Shown: one piece after another, positions 1-9,567 of the stretch
How the letters are laid out: each line of letters starts with the position of its first letter
Numbering within the stretch: position 1 is the stretch's first letter
Assembly (NCBI GenBank): GCA_903893625.1
Contig: CAITND010000109.1
Coordinates: 1-47,186, forward strand
From: an uncultured Oscillatoriales cyanobacterium
Lineage (GTDB): Bacteria; Cyanobacteriota; Cyanobacteriia; Cyanobacteriales; Microcoleaceae
DNA: 47,186 bases
Reading direction: 5' to 3'
Made by a program: the position numbers and the translations under genes
The notes under the pieces: model-generated
What the model saw: the letters and a program-made list of their open reading frames with translations, nothing else
Told to the model about the DNA's origin: nothing
Databases searched by the model: none

Positions 1-331
1 CTTTTGTTATTAATAAATATCAAAATTGTTCATTCTTAATATTTCCAACTTATCTGATAAAAATTAGAGGGAATTTGATCGGAAAATTTGATGATTTTTT
101 TTGAAGATAGCGATCGCATTTTTGAAAATGAAAACGCCCTGATTAAAAACGGGGGAATAGGAAATGTAGGGGCGGGTTCTACAATATTTAACAAATCTAA
201 CCAATAACCTCGATAAACCCGCCCCGTCTTTTGTAATATTTAACAAATCTAACTAATAATCTTGATCAACTTGCCCCTTCTGTAATATTTAACTTCAGAT
301 TATAATAGTGTTAATCAACAAGGAGGTTGAA
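1..331. other. AT-rich leader region before the first Uma2 gene
   Basis: No convincing gene is seen here. The region contains one HIP1 octamer near position 110, a GTAGGGGCGGGTT stretch near 165-178 of the kind common in cyanobacterial intergenic repeats, and a diverged tandem repeat at 183-294 described separately. A possible reading frame on the minus strand at 64-246 runs through the repeat and has no ribosome binding site or recognisable family, so I do not call it. Confidence 0.6.
183..294. repeat. Diverged ~50-bp tandem repeat, about 2.2 copies
   Basis: The motif AATATTTAACAAATCTAAC begins at 183 and recurs at 235; a truncated third copy (AATATTTAAC) begins at 284. The first unit is 52 bp and the second 49 bp. 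Both continue with a similar AATAAYCTYGAT..CCC tail. It ends just before the Uma2 gene start, so its last copy lies in that gene's promoter or 5' leader region. Confidence 0.7.
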
Positions 332-892
332 ATGTCAATCCCAGTTTTAAAACGACGCTTTACCGTTAAAGATTATCAAAAAATGGGAGAAATAGGGGTT
401 TTTGAAAATGATGAAAAAACGGAATTAATTAATGGAGAAATTATTAAGATGTCACCCATTGGAAAACGGCATGCGTCTTGTGTTAATCGCTGTAATCGAT
501 TATTTTATCAAACCTTGGGCGATCGCATTTTCATCAGTGTACAAAACCCCATTCAATTAAATGATTTATCCCAACCTCAACCGGATTTAGTGTTATTACA
601 ACCGCGCCCAGATTTTTATGAAGAACAACATCCCCAACCGTCGGATATTTTGTTATTAATAGAAGTGGCAGATACAACCATTGAGTTTGACCAACAGGTG
701 AAAATCCCCCTCTATTGTCAGAATCATATTCAGGAGGTTTGGTTAATAGATTTGAATCAAAATATTATTCGGATGTATCGGACTCCGACGGCTAACGGTT
801 ATCAATTTATTCAGTTATTTGAACCCGAACAAACCTTAGCCTTGGGTGCTTTTCCAGATATAACAATTAACGTTAATGAAATTTTGGGTTAA
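332..892 (+). CDS. Uma2-family (DUF820) endonuclease-like protein
   Basis: A 186-residue protein of the Uma2/DUF820 family, a PD-(D/E)XK nuclease-fold family greatly expanded in cyanobacteria. Its cellular role is not established. The family pattern is visible in order: PDLVLL in the middle, then LLLIEVADTTIEFD, K near IPLYCQNH, and VWLID towards the C-terminus. The start is placed at ATG 332 because AAGGAGGT (320-327) sits 4-5 nt upstream; a frame-compatible GTG at 308 lies before this ribosome binding site and is unlikely to be used. The stop codon is followed after only 9 nt by the interior of a TPR-coding sequence, so this gene appears to sit at the broken 5' end of the next gene. A second Uma2 gene with different sequence lies at 36427. 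Confidence 0.85.
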   Translation: MSIPVLKRRFTVKDYQKMGEIGVFENDEKTELINGEIIKMSPIGKRHASCVNRCNRLFYQTLGDRIFISVQNPIQLNDLSQPQPDLVLLQPRPDFYEEQHPQPSDILLLIEVADTTIEFDQQVKIPLYCQNHIQEVWLIDLNQNIIRMYRTPTANGYQFIQLFEPEQTLALGAFPDITINVNEILG

Positions 893-901
893 CCCTTTTA
901 A

Positions 902-1410
902 GCAGCCATTACTTGTTATCACCAGGCTTTAATTATTTATCAACAACAGACATACCCCCAAAGTTGGGCAATGACAACTAATAATCTGGGGAATGCCTAT
1001 TTAGACCTAGCAGCAATAGAAAATACCGAGGAGAATTTAAAAGCAGCCATCGCTTGTTATCATCAGGCTTTAATAGTTTATCAACAACAGACATACCCCC
1101 AAGATTGGGCAACGACAAATAATAATCTGGGGAATGCCTATTTAAAACTAGCAGAAATAGAAAACACCAAGGAGAATTTAAAAGCAGCCATCGCTTGTTA
1201 TCACCAGGCTTTAATAGTTTATCAACAACAGACATACCCCCAACAATGGGCAACGACAAATAATAATCTGGGGAATGCCTATTCAGACCTAGCAGCAATA
1301 GAAAATACCGAGGAGAATTTAAAAGCAGCCATCGCTTGTTATCAACTGGCTTTAAAAGTTTATCAACAACAGACCTACCCTCAACAATGGGCAATGACAA
1401 ATAATAATCT
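902..1410 (+). repeat. 141-bp tandem coding repeats (47-residue TPR units)
   Basis: The codon GCA before each repeat recurs at 968, 1109, 1250 and 1391, an exact 141-bp period. A partial unit extends upstream to 902. Units are nearly identical at the DNA level, for example TATCAACAACAGACNTACCC in each. Near-identity at synonymous positions implies recent expansion or homogenisation. Confidence 0.9.
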
Positions 1411-3331
1411 GGCGTATTGCTATTCTCAACTCGCCTCCGAAGTTCAGGGGTCAGCACAACAAAACCTGTATGGTCAGGCTGTTCATTGTTATCGACAAGC
1501 GTTAATAGTTCATCAACCCAAAATATTACCTCTGGACTGTGTAATAACAGGACGCAATTTCGGGAATTTAGGGTTTAAAATCGGGAACTGGGACTGGGGA
1601 GTGGAGGGCTATGAATGGGCGATGAAAGCAGTAGAAAATAGTCGCAGTCGGGCGCAAACCGATCAACAGCGTCAAGAGATTTTAGCCGCAGCCATTGGGG
1701 TTTATGCAAATGCGATTCAATGTTATATTAATTTAGGGAATTATCAACAGGCATTATTGACCGCAGAGCGATCGCGGTGTCGGCAGTTAGCGGATTTATT
1801 TGCCAGTAAGGATCTCTATCCCAATGCGGAAGTTCCCCCGGAATTGGTGGCGGAATATAATAGTTTGAAACAAAAGATGAATCAGTTACAGAAAAAACCC
1901 CCATCGGATACGTCGGAAAATCCCTCAAAAACTGGTCAACTCTCCCCAGAAACTTTAGCAGAAATTGAACAATTAGAAACGGAAAGAAAGCAGCTTTGGC
2001 AAGAAATTCGCAGTCATGATCCGGTATTAGCAGGTCAAATAGAAGTGGATGTGATTCAGTTAGCAGAAATTCAGCAGTTAATTCAGGATGATGTCACCGC
2101 TATTGTTAGTTTTTATAGTACCAATGATCGGACGTTTGCGTTTGTGTTGAGGCTTTTGCCCCCCCTTAATCCTCCTTTGGTAAGGTGGGAAACCAGTCTC
2201 ACCCTCCACACCTGCGACGGTCAAGGATACGAAACCCTGCAAAATTGGATATTGCAAAATTGGTTAAAACCTTATCAGAATTGGCTACAGAATAAGGATA
2301 ACCAATGGCGGCAAAATATGGGTAATTTTCTTACCGAAATTGCCGAAAGATTGCAAATTAATCAATTAATTGATCAGCATTTACAGGGAATAGAGGAATT
2401 AATTATTGTTCCCCATTTGTATCTCCATCAAATGCCCTTTGCAGCTTTACCGTTGAATCTCAATCCTATTATTCCTAGTGGCGAAACCCAAACCGCAAAA
2501 ACTCGTGAAATGGGCTTTAGTGAGCCGATTTCTAGCAGTTCTACCGAGTCAGAAAATAATACAGAATTACCGGAATATTTAAGCGATCGCTTTCGTTTAA
2601 GAGTCGTTCCCAGTTGTCAAATATTAAAATATTGTAGCGATCGCCATCTGGTTTCCAAACCCCATCAATTAGGAATTGTCGCCAATGCAACGGGGGATTT
2701 AACGGGTGCTGAAATTGAATGTTATCGTTTAGTTAAACTCTATCAAGTTCCTAAAGAATATTGTATTAAAAGGCGAGAAGCTACCCGAGATAATTATATC
2801 AAATTAGCGAAAAAAGTGCAACGGTTACATTCAAGTCATCATGCGAATGCAGACTTAAATAATCCTGAAAATTCGCAATTAGTTTTAGCCGATGGCGGAC
2901 TAAATTTAGTCACAATTTTTACTTTACGGTTTCCAGAGTTATCGGATTTATTTTTATCCTGTTGCGAAACTAATTTAACTTTAACTCCTATTACCGATGA
3001 GCCGCTATCCTTAGCCGCAGGTTTTCTATCTGCGGGGGCGAGAAATGTTGTTAGTACATTGTGGTCGGTGAATGATCAAGCTACATCGGTATTTACTATT
3101 TTATATTATCAATATCTCGAACAGGGAAAAACTCGCCCGGAAGCGTTAAGATTAGCACAATTTGATTTAAGAAGTTATCAAAGTGTGCAAGCATTAAATA
3201 AGTCAACCCCAGAAAATTCTTCAGAGCACTTAGGGCAAAAAGTAGATAACCCTAAAAATAGTTCTGAGGTAAAATATCCCTATGCTAGTCCCTACTATTG
3301 GGCGGGTTTTCTTTCCCAAGGTTTGGCTTAA
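971..3331 (+). CDS. TPR-CHAT domain protein, probably 5'-truncated
   Basis: A protein of up to 786 residues with N-terminal TPR repeats of the [26 protein letters not shown] type, a middle coiled or charged region (about 270-350), and a C-terminal CHAT domain, a caspase-like protease fold often fused to TPRs. The candidate catalytic dyad is a His in LHSSHHA and the Cys of LSCCETN, followed by the typical [21 protein letters not shown] strand-helix region. Open TPR-coding sequence continues upstream in the same frame to 902, where a two-base deletion relative to other repeats creates TAA at 899-901. No ATG, GTG or TTG lies between 902 and 971, and there is no ribosome binding site before 971. 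No signal peptide is visible. It may be a decaying gene, or expressed from an unusual start. Confidence 0.75.
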   Translation: MTTNNLGNAYLDLAAIENTEENLKAAIACYHQALIVYQQQTYPQDWATTNNNLGNAYLKLAEIENTKENLKAAIACYHQALIVYQQQTYPQQWATTNNNLGNAYSDLAAIENTEENLKAAIACYQLALKVYQQQTYPQQWAMTNNNLAYCYSQLASEVQGSAQQNLYGQAVHCYRQALIVHQPKILPLDCVITGRNFGNLGFKIGNWDWGVEGYEWAMKAVENSRSRAQTDQQRQEILAAAIGVYANAIQCYINLGNYQQALLTAERSRCRQLADLFASKDLYPNAEVPPELVAEYNSLKQKMNQLQKKPPSDTSENPSKTGQLSPETLAEIEQLETERKQLWQEIRSHDPVLAGQIEVDVIQLAEIQQLIQDDVTAIVSFYSTNDRTFAFVLRLLPPLNPPLVRWETSLTLHTCDGQGYETLQNWILQNWLKPYQNWLQNKDNQWRQNMGNFLTEIAERLQINQLIDQHLQGIEELIIVPHLYLHQMPFAALPLNLNPIIPSGETQTAKTREMGFSEPISSSSTESENNTELPEYLSDRFRLRVVPSCQILKYCSDRHLVSKPHQLGIVANATGDLTGAEIECYRLVKLYQVPKEYCIKRREATRDNYIKLAKKVQRLHSSHHANADLNNPENSQLVLADGGLNLVTIFTLRFPELSDLFLSCCETNLTLTPITDEPLSLAAGFLSAGARNVVSTLWSVNDQATSVFTILYYQYLEQGKTRPEALRLAQFDLRSYQSVQALNKSTPENSSEHLGQKVDNPKNSSEVKYPYASPYYWAGFLSQGLA

Positions 3332-3377
3332 TATTAGAAACCTATTTGCAAGTCTAAATGATTTGTGATCAAAACCC

Positions 3378-3434
3378 GTAGGGGTTGGGTCTCCCAACCC
3401 AGGCGCCAAGAGGGTTGGGAGACCCAACCCCTAC
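3378..3434. terminator. Perfect 23-bp inverted repeat between convergent genes
   Basis: Arms at 3378-3400 and 3412-3434 are exact reverse complements (starting GTAGGGGTTGGG), separated by 11 nt. It lies between the CHAT gene stop (3331) and the minus-strand glycosyltransferase stop (3447). The position suits a bidirectional terminator, but the GTAGGGG ends are typical of dispersed cyanobacterial intergenic palindromes, so it may be a small mobile repeat serving that role. The right arm is followed by CATTTTTAAGG. Confidence 0.75.
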
Positions 3435-3446
3435 CATTTTTAAGGA

Positions 3447-5129
3447 TTAAGGTTTCTTGGTTATTAATATCCAGTCGGGAGTTTGATCAATTTTTTTAAC
3501 ATTGTTTAATTGTAATTTTTTTAGGGTATTTTCTTTCAATAAGAAATAGGGTTGATCTAGGGTTTTCCATTTGGTTTTTAGGGTAATATTGTCAACAGCA
3601 TGGATATGGCGATCGCTATAAAAATTCAACGAAGGACGACCAAAGGGATGATCCATATAAATCTCTTGTCCTGGAGGTGTTCCTTCCCGAATAATAGCCG
3701 CCACAGGTTTAACTGCAAAATCTTCATTCAGTTCCCAAACCCAATAATTGGAAGTAAAAAATAGCAGGAGAGATAAATACATTCCCCAGAATAAAACCAT
3801 CAAAAATTGTCTATCTTTTTGGCTAATTAAAACCGCTACAAAAGACATTGTTAAGGTCAAAGCTCCGAAGGTAAATTGTAAATCTCGTTGAGCAATAAAA
3901 TTAGGAGTAACCCCAGAAAGCATCCCTCCAAAATAACAGTATCCAATTCCTGAAATGATCGCTAATAGAATAAAAAATGGTAGGATTTGATCGGGGGTTG
4001 GTTTAACAAAATGTTCATACTTGCCGCGCCCAACTTTACCCAATTTCCAAAGTCCAATATCCCGATCTCCTTCTTTCCAGACTTCCGCCAAATATCGTCC
4101 TACTGCTAAGGCTAAAACTGGATAAATCGGTAAGATATACCAGGGTAATTTGGTTGTCATTAATGAAATAGAAACAAAATAAATCCCTGTCCAAACTATA
4201 ATTAATTTAGCCCAACTTAAGTTGCGATTTTGCCAAGCTAATCTTAATCCCTGGGGTAAAAATAATAGCCAGGGCCAGCCATATTTTAAAATTTCTAATA
4301 AATAATACCAAATCGGCCCGGAATGGTTCTCAACGGGTTGCAAAACTCTTTGTAAAGACTGATTGACTAAATTTCCTTGAATAAATCCCTGTCCATAATA
4401 AATCCATTGTGCTCCATACCAGAAACAAACAGGTACTAAACCAAATCCTAAACCCAACCACAGATAGGGACTTGTTAATAGGCGAGGGGTATCCCAAAAT
4501 AGGAAGAAAAAAGCGATTGCTCCTAATAATAATCCTAAAAAAATTCCCTTGGTTAAACACAAGAAACCAAAGGCTATTCCCGACCCTAAAGCAAATCTTA
4601 AATCCCGTCGGGAACGTAACACACACCAAACCAAAACTAACCATAAAAATAAAACAGTTCCATCTAACATTGCTAACCGTCCTTGACGAATAACGGGTAA
4701 TAATGTTAAATAAACTAAAGCTGAAAAAATAGCTGAAGTGCGATGGCGAAATAGTTCTAAACCAATAACATATAAAATCGGAACGGAAATCGCTGTTAAT
4801 AGTGCCGAAGGTAGTCGCGCCATCCATTCATTGATACCACCGATTTGATAGGCAAAAGCTATTAATAAATGCACTAAAGGAGGTTTATTAAAATAGGGAA
4901 TTCCATGCAGAGTCGGATGGAGCCAATTCTGTTGTCCTCGTCCAATTTCCCTCGCTACTTGAGCTACTAACCCCTCATCCCAATCTCGCAAGGGGACTCC
5001 ACCTAAATGCAGTCCATAGAGGGTCAGTGCAGCCACTAATAAACCCAAAACCCAGAATAAATCAACCCAACGATCAACGGGGCGCATTTGGCGCAAAGGA
5101 CTATCTCCAGTAAAAATTTGACGTGACAT
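3447..5129 (-). CDS. GT-C membrane glycosyltransferase, family 39 (ArnT/PMT-like)
   Basis: A 560-residue polytopic membrane protein. Members of this class transfer a sugar from a lipid-phosphate donor to an acceptor on the outer face of the membrane. The first luminal loop carries the conserved acidic pair in RDWDEG (about D51-E52), followed by HPTLHGIPYFNKPPLVHLL, a family signature, and later TTKLPWYILPIYPVLALA. About ten hydrophobic segments are visible. A C-terminal soluble portion (about 470-560) follows the membrane domain. The ATG at 5127-5129 is the first in frame. The gene is divergent from prfB with 88 bp between the start codons. The donor and acceptor cannot be deduced; lipid A or glycan modification are possibilities. 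Confidence 0.85.
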   Translation of the reverse strand: MSRQIFTGDSPLRQMRPVDRWVDLFWVLGLLVAALTLYGLHLGGVPLRDWDEGLVAQVAREIGRGQQNWLHPTLHGIPYFNKPPLVHLLIAFAYQIGGINEWMARLPSALLTAISVPILYVIGLELFRHRTSAIFSALVYLTLLPVIRQGRLAMLDGTVLFLWLVLVWCVLRSRRDLRFALGSGIAFGFLCLTKGIFLGLLLGAIAFFFLFWDTPRLLTSPYLWLGLGFGLVPVCFWYGAQWIYYGQGFIQGNLVNQSLQRVLQPVENHSGPIWYYLLEILKYGWPWLLFLPQGLRLAWQNRNLSWAKLIIVWTGIYFVSISLMTTKLPWYILPIYPVLALAVGRYLAEVWKEGDRDIGLWKLGKVGRGKYEHFVKPTPDQILPFFILLAIISGIGYCYFGGMLSGVTPNFIAQRDLQFTFGALTLTMSFVAVLISQKDRQFLMVLFWGMYLSLLLFFTSNYWVWELNEDFAVKPVAAIIREGTPPGQEIYMDHPFGRPSLNFYSDRHIHAVDNITLKTKWKTLDQPYFLLKENTLKKLQLNNVKKIDQTPDWILITKKP

Positions 5130-5217
5130 ATTTTAGGTATTGATGGTTACTTGTTTCCTAATTACCGCTAAAATTAAAAGTGTACCTTTTAGTATAGAAA
5201 AACGGTTAGTGATCGCA

Positions 5218-6340
5218 ATGGATGTTTTAGAAATTAAACGAGAAATCGAACTGTTGTCTGAGCGCCTGGGTAAAACTCAGGACTATCTTTGACCTGCCTG
5301 CACTTCAAGCCAAAATTCAAGATTTGGAGCAAGTTGCAGCCCAACCCGACTTTTGGGATGAACAAAAAACTGCACAACAAACCCTTCAACAGTTAAATGA
5401 TCTTAAATCAATTGTGCAGCAACAGGAACACTGGCGACAAGCTATTGAAGATACAAAAGCTATCTTGGAATTATTGGAGTTAGAAACCGATGACTCCCTT
5501 TTAGAAGAAGCAACAGCTACGGTTTCCCGACTTAACCGAGAATTTGATCAATGGGAATTGCAACAACTGCTTTCTGGAATTTATGATCAACATGGTGCGG
5601 TTTTAACGATTAATGCCGGAGCAGGTGGCACCGATGCTCAAGACTGGGCAGAAATGCTGCTACGGATGTATACCCGTTGGGGAGAAGCTCAGGGGTATAA
5701 AGTACATTTAACCGAAATTTCTGAAGGGGATGAAGCCGGAATTAAATCGGTTTCTTTGGAAATTGACGGTCGTTATGCCTACGGTTATTTGAAAGGCGAA
5801 AAAGGCACTCATCGTTTAGTTAGAATTTCTCCATTTAATGCCAATGGCAAGCGACAAACCAGTTTTGCTGGGGTGGAAATTATGCCGATTTTGGATAATT
5901 CTATTGAGTTGGATATTCCTGATAAAGATTTAGAAATTACCACCACTCGGTCAGGAGGAAAAGGGGGGCAAAACGTTAATAAAGTGGAAACAGCCGTGCG
6001 GATTGTTCACCTACCAACGGGTATCGCCGTGCGTTGTACTCAAGAACGTTCTCAGTTGCAAAATAAAGAAAAAGCTCTCGCATTGTTGAAGGCAAAATTA
6101 TTAATTATTGCCCAAGAACAACGGGCAAAAGCGATCGCAGAAATTCGAGGGGATTTAGTAGAAGCAGCTTGGGGAAATCAAATTAGAAACTATGTCTTTC
6201 ATCCCTATCAAATGGTCAAGGATTTACGCACCGCCGAAGAAACAACGGCAATTCAAGATGTGATGAATGGAGAATTAGACGCTTTCATTCAAGCCTATTT
6301 ACGTCAGGAACACCAACTCCTAGAACCCCAAACTGCCTAG
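5218..6340 (+). CDS. prfB: Peptide chain release factor 2, programmed +1 frameshift
   Basis: Release factor 2 recognises UGA and UAA stop codons and triggers peptide release. The zero frame opens at ATG 5218 ([13 protein letters not shown]) and stops at TGA 5290-5292 in the classical slippery context TAT CTT TGA C. A +1 shift at CTT continues as [14 protein letters not shown] and runs to 6340, giving 373 residues, normal for RF2. A Shine-Dalgarno-like CAGGA lies just upstream of the shift site, as in other prfB genes. The SPF anticodon-like tripeptide (RISPFNANG) and the GGQ catalytic motif ([10 protein letters not shown]) are intact. The mechanism is autoregulatory: low RF2 gives a longer pause at UGA and more frameshifting. 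Annotating only the second frame would lose the N-terminal helix. Confidence 0.97.
5287..5293 (+). promoter_or_regulatory. prfB: prfB +1 ribosomal frameshift site (CTTTGAC)
   Basis: CTT at 5287-5289 is followed by in-frame TGA 5290-5292. Skipping T5290 puts GAC 5291-5293 in the downstream frame. CAGGA at about 5278-5282 is positioned as the stimulatory anti-16S pairing element. Confidence 0.93.
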
Positions 6341-7807
<1,467 letters not shown>

Positions 7808-7812
7808 ATCAG

Positions 7813-7838
7813 TCAAGATATTTTATAAAATGTCTTGA
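7813..7838 (+). terminator. Palindromic hairpin after petH
   Basis: A 26-nt near-perfect palindrome (TCAAGATATTTTA / TAAAATGTCTTGA, one G-T pair) starts 5 nt after the petH stop. It has no long U tract of its own and may act in 3'-end stabilisation ahead of the stronger hairpin at 7897. Confidence 0.55.
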
Positions 7839-7896
7839 TTAATCCATGATTAATGAGTAACCTGAGTCCAGAAAACTCATTTTAATCTATTTCAGT

Positions 7897-7932
7897 GCGA
7901 GGGATTATTTCATTCCTCGCTTTTATTCTTTT
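7897..7932 (+). terminator. Rho-independent terminator downstream of petH
   Basis: GCGAGG (7897-7902) pairs with CCTCGC (7915-7920), and is followed immediately by TTTTATTCTTTT. It ends 10 nt before the possible start of the next gene, so that gene's promoter must overlap or precede this hairpin, or the gene relies on read-through. Confidence 0.75.
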
Positions 7933-7941
7933 GATATTTTT

Positions 7942-8895
7942 ATGATGCCAAAATCAGGAATTGAAATGTATCAACAACGGCTTTTTGCTCTGCATACAAG
8001 CCAAATTTACACTTGTTTATCTGCGGAAGTTTATCAACCGACTTATCAAGATTGGCTGAATATATTAGAGCAGGAATCTAATTTAATTCAAGCTGAAATC
8101 TCTGAAAATTTTGGTGCGTATCGATTCAATATTTTATTAGGAGATTCCTTAAGTATGTGGTTTCCTAATTCTTTATTACCATCAGGAAGATTGTGGTTAA
8201 ATCAAGGCATATCAGGGGATACAACAAGCGGAATTTTGAAACGCCTAGATATTTTTGCTAAAACTCAGCCTAATGCTATTTATATTCTTGCCGGAATTAA
8301 TGATTTAAAAAGGCAAGTTCCCGTTGCAGAGATATTAAAAAACTATCAAAAAATATTAGATTATCTCCAACAAAATTATCCTGATACTCAAATTTTAGTT
8401 CAATCTATTTTTCCGACTCAGTTACCCACAGAAACCCTAACTTTTTCGATCCCAAACACTTTAATTCGAGAACTGAATCAAAATTTAGCTCAACAAGTTC
8501 GAGACCAAGGAAGTCTCTATTTAGATTTTCATCAACGGTTTACCAATACTCAGGGACATATCCGTTCTGAATTAACAACAGATGGAGTACACCTCAGCTT
8601 AGAGGGTTACAAAGTTTGGCAATTTGCCCTCAAACAAACCGAATCTCGCCTCACTAAGAATCGAGATGATAACTATCAAAAATGGTTACAAAAATCAACA
8701 GGATTCCCCTTAGATGGACAATCCTATAGTTGGGTTTCCTATAAAGTTCAACCCGGAGATACCCTAGAACAAGTTACCCTGAAGACATTAGGACGAGACG
8801 ATTTCGATTACTGCGATTTAATTGCAATCCGAAATAACCTGACATCAGAGATTCTCCCTATCAATGATGTCATCGAAATTCCTCAAGTTATGTAA
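7942..8895 (+). CDS. SGNH/GDSL-family hydrolase with LysM-like C-terminal tail
   Basis: A 317-residue SGNH-family esterase/lipase-like protein. All four blocks are present: NILLGDSL (nucleophile Ser about 69), the Gly of NQGISGDTT, AGIND (oxyanion Asn about 120), and TTDGVHLS with the catalytic Asp and His near 215. The last 55 residues (SYKVQPGDTLEQVTLKTLGRDDFDYCDLIAIRNN) resemble a LysM-type module, which would bind glycan chains. No signal peptide is seen. The substrate is unknown. The start is uncertain: ATG 7942 has no ribosome binding site, whereas an in-frame ATG at 7966 follows CAGGAATTGAA and may be the real start. Confidence 0.82.
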   Translation: MMPKSGIEMYQQRLFALHTSQIYTCLSAEVYQPTYQDWLNILEQESNLIQAEISENFGAYRFNILLGDSLSMWFPNSLLPSGRLWLNQGISGDTTSGILKRLDIFAKTQPNAIYILAGINDLKRQVPVAEILKNYQKILDYLQQNYPDTQILVQSIFPTQLPTETLTFSIPNTLIRELNQNLAQQVRDQGSLYLDFHQRFTNTQGHIRSELTTDGVHLSLEGYKVWQFALKQTESRLTKNRDDNYQKWLQKSTGFPLDGQSYSWVSYKVQPGDTLEQVTLKTLGRDDFDYCDLIAIRNNLTSEILPINDVIEIPQVM

Positions 8896-8965
8896 ATTTG
8901 GGACTGAGAAGAAAAACAGTCCGTGTTTCCCTGATTGGATTTTTAGGGTTGATAGCCAAACTGGA

Positions 8966-9163
8966 CTACAGCGTTTGCCGAGAAATGAATTTTTCTAAGT
9001 CTGCCTGAGTTTGCTGTAGCAGTTGCTCCCGAGAATCACGAGCTATGGTCAAGTTGGGAACTAAATTACGAGCTTGTAACGTCATGTGCAGTTGTAAGTC
9101 TGCCACATAAGCGCCGACGCCTTGATTATTAGAAGCTGTTGAGTATCCCATCTCTAACTTCAC
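8966..9163 (-). CDS. Small conserved-looking hypothetical protein (65 aa)
   Basis: I do not recognise a family. The reading frame begins at GTG (9161-9163) with AAGGGAGA on the minus strand about 8 nt upstream, which is strong support for real translation. The protein (MKLEMGYSTASNNQ..., ending EKFISRQTL) is hydrophilic, has no membrane segment, and looks helical in its second half (REQLLQQTQADLEKFI). It is divergent from the large RTX gene and convergent with the SGNH hydrolase gene. Confidence 0.6.
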   Translation of the reverse strand: MKLEMGYSTASNNQGVGAYVADLQLHMTLQARNLVPNLTIARDSREQLLQQTQADLEKFISRQTL

Positions 9164-9567
9164 AGATTTTTCTCCCTTGATTAGAACAGTGTTTCATCGT
9201 CATGGGTAGAAGGTATCATGCCCTTTGTCCTAATGAACCATCTTGTAACGAAGTTTAATCGTTGGGGGGGTAATCTTTACAGTTTGTTACAAATCCAGGA
9301 AGATAGAATCCGCCGGAACGTCTAAACATAAGTAATTTCCGCGTTGGAGATTTGTTAACAAAAACAGAATTCCTGGGTAAGCTTTCTAGTATCAACGATA
9401 TTTCTATTTACGCTAAAAATTCTGTATACGACTGACTAACTTAGGGATAGGATGCACCGGATTCGGGTTTACTTGTAGTGCTGTATCAATTAATACAGAA
9501 CTAATTAACGTTTAACCAGGTTCCGGCTTTCAATCAATCACCAACATAAAATTTAGGTTTTTTGGAT
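9164..9567. promoter_or_regulatory. Divergent promoter region before the RTX/Calx-beta gene
   Basis: About 400 bp without a gene. It must carry the promoters of the 65-residue protein (leftward) and of the RTX protein (rightward). Visible structures are a hairpin CTGTAT-CAATTA-ATACAG at 9481-9498 and an inverted pair TTGTAAC (9243-9249) / GTTACAA (9285-9291). Neither matches an operator I can name. Confidence 0.45.

Noticed and set aside
64-246. A 60-codon minus-strand frame at the left end
   Set aside because: It runs through the ~50-bp tandem repeat and has no translation signals.
978-1457. A 159-codon minus-strand frame with internal repeats
   Set aside because: It is the antisense shadow of the 141-bp TPR-coding repeats; its repetition comes from the real gene.
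4330-4827. A long minus-strand frame inside the glycosyltransferase
   Set aside because: It overlaps a well-supported membrane protein in another frame, has Phe/Ser-rich composition without a family match, and no ribosome binding site.
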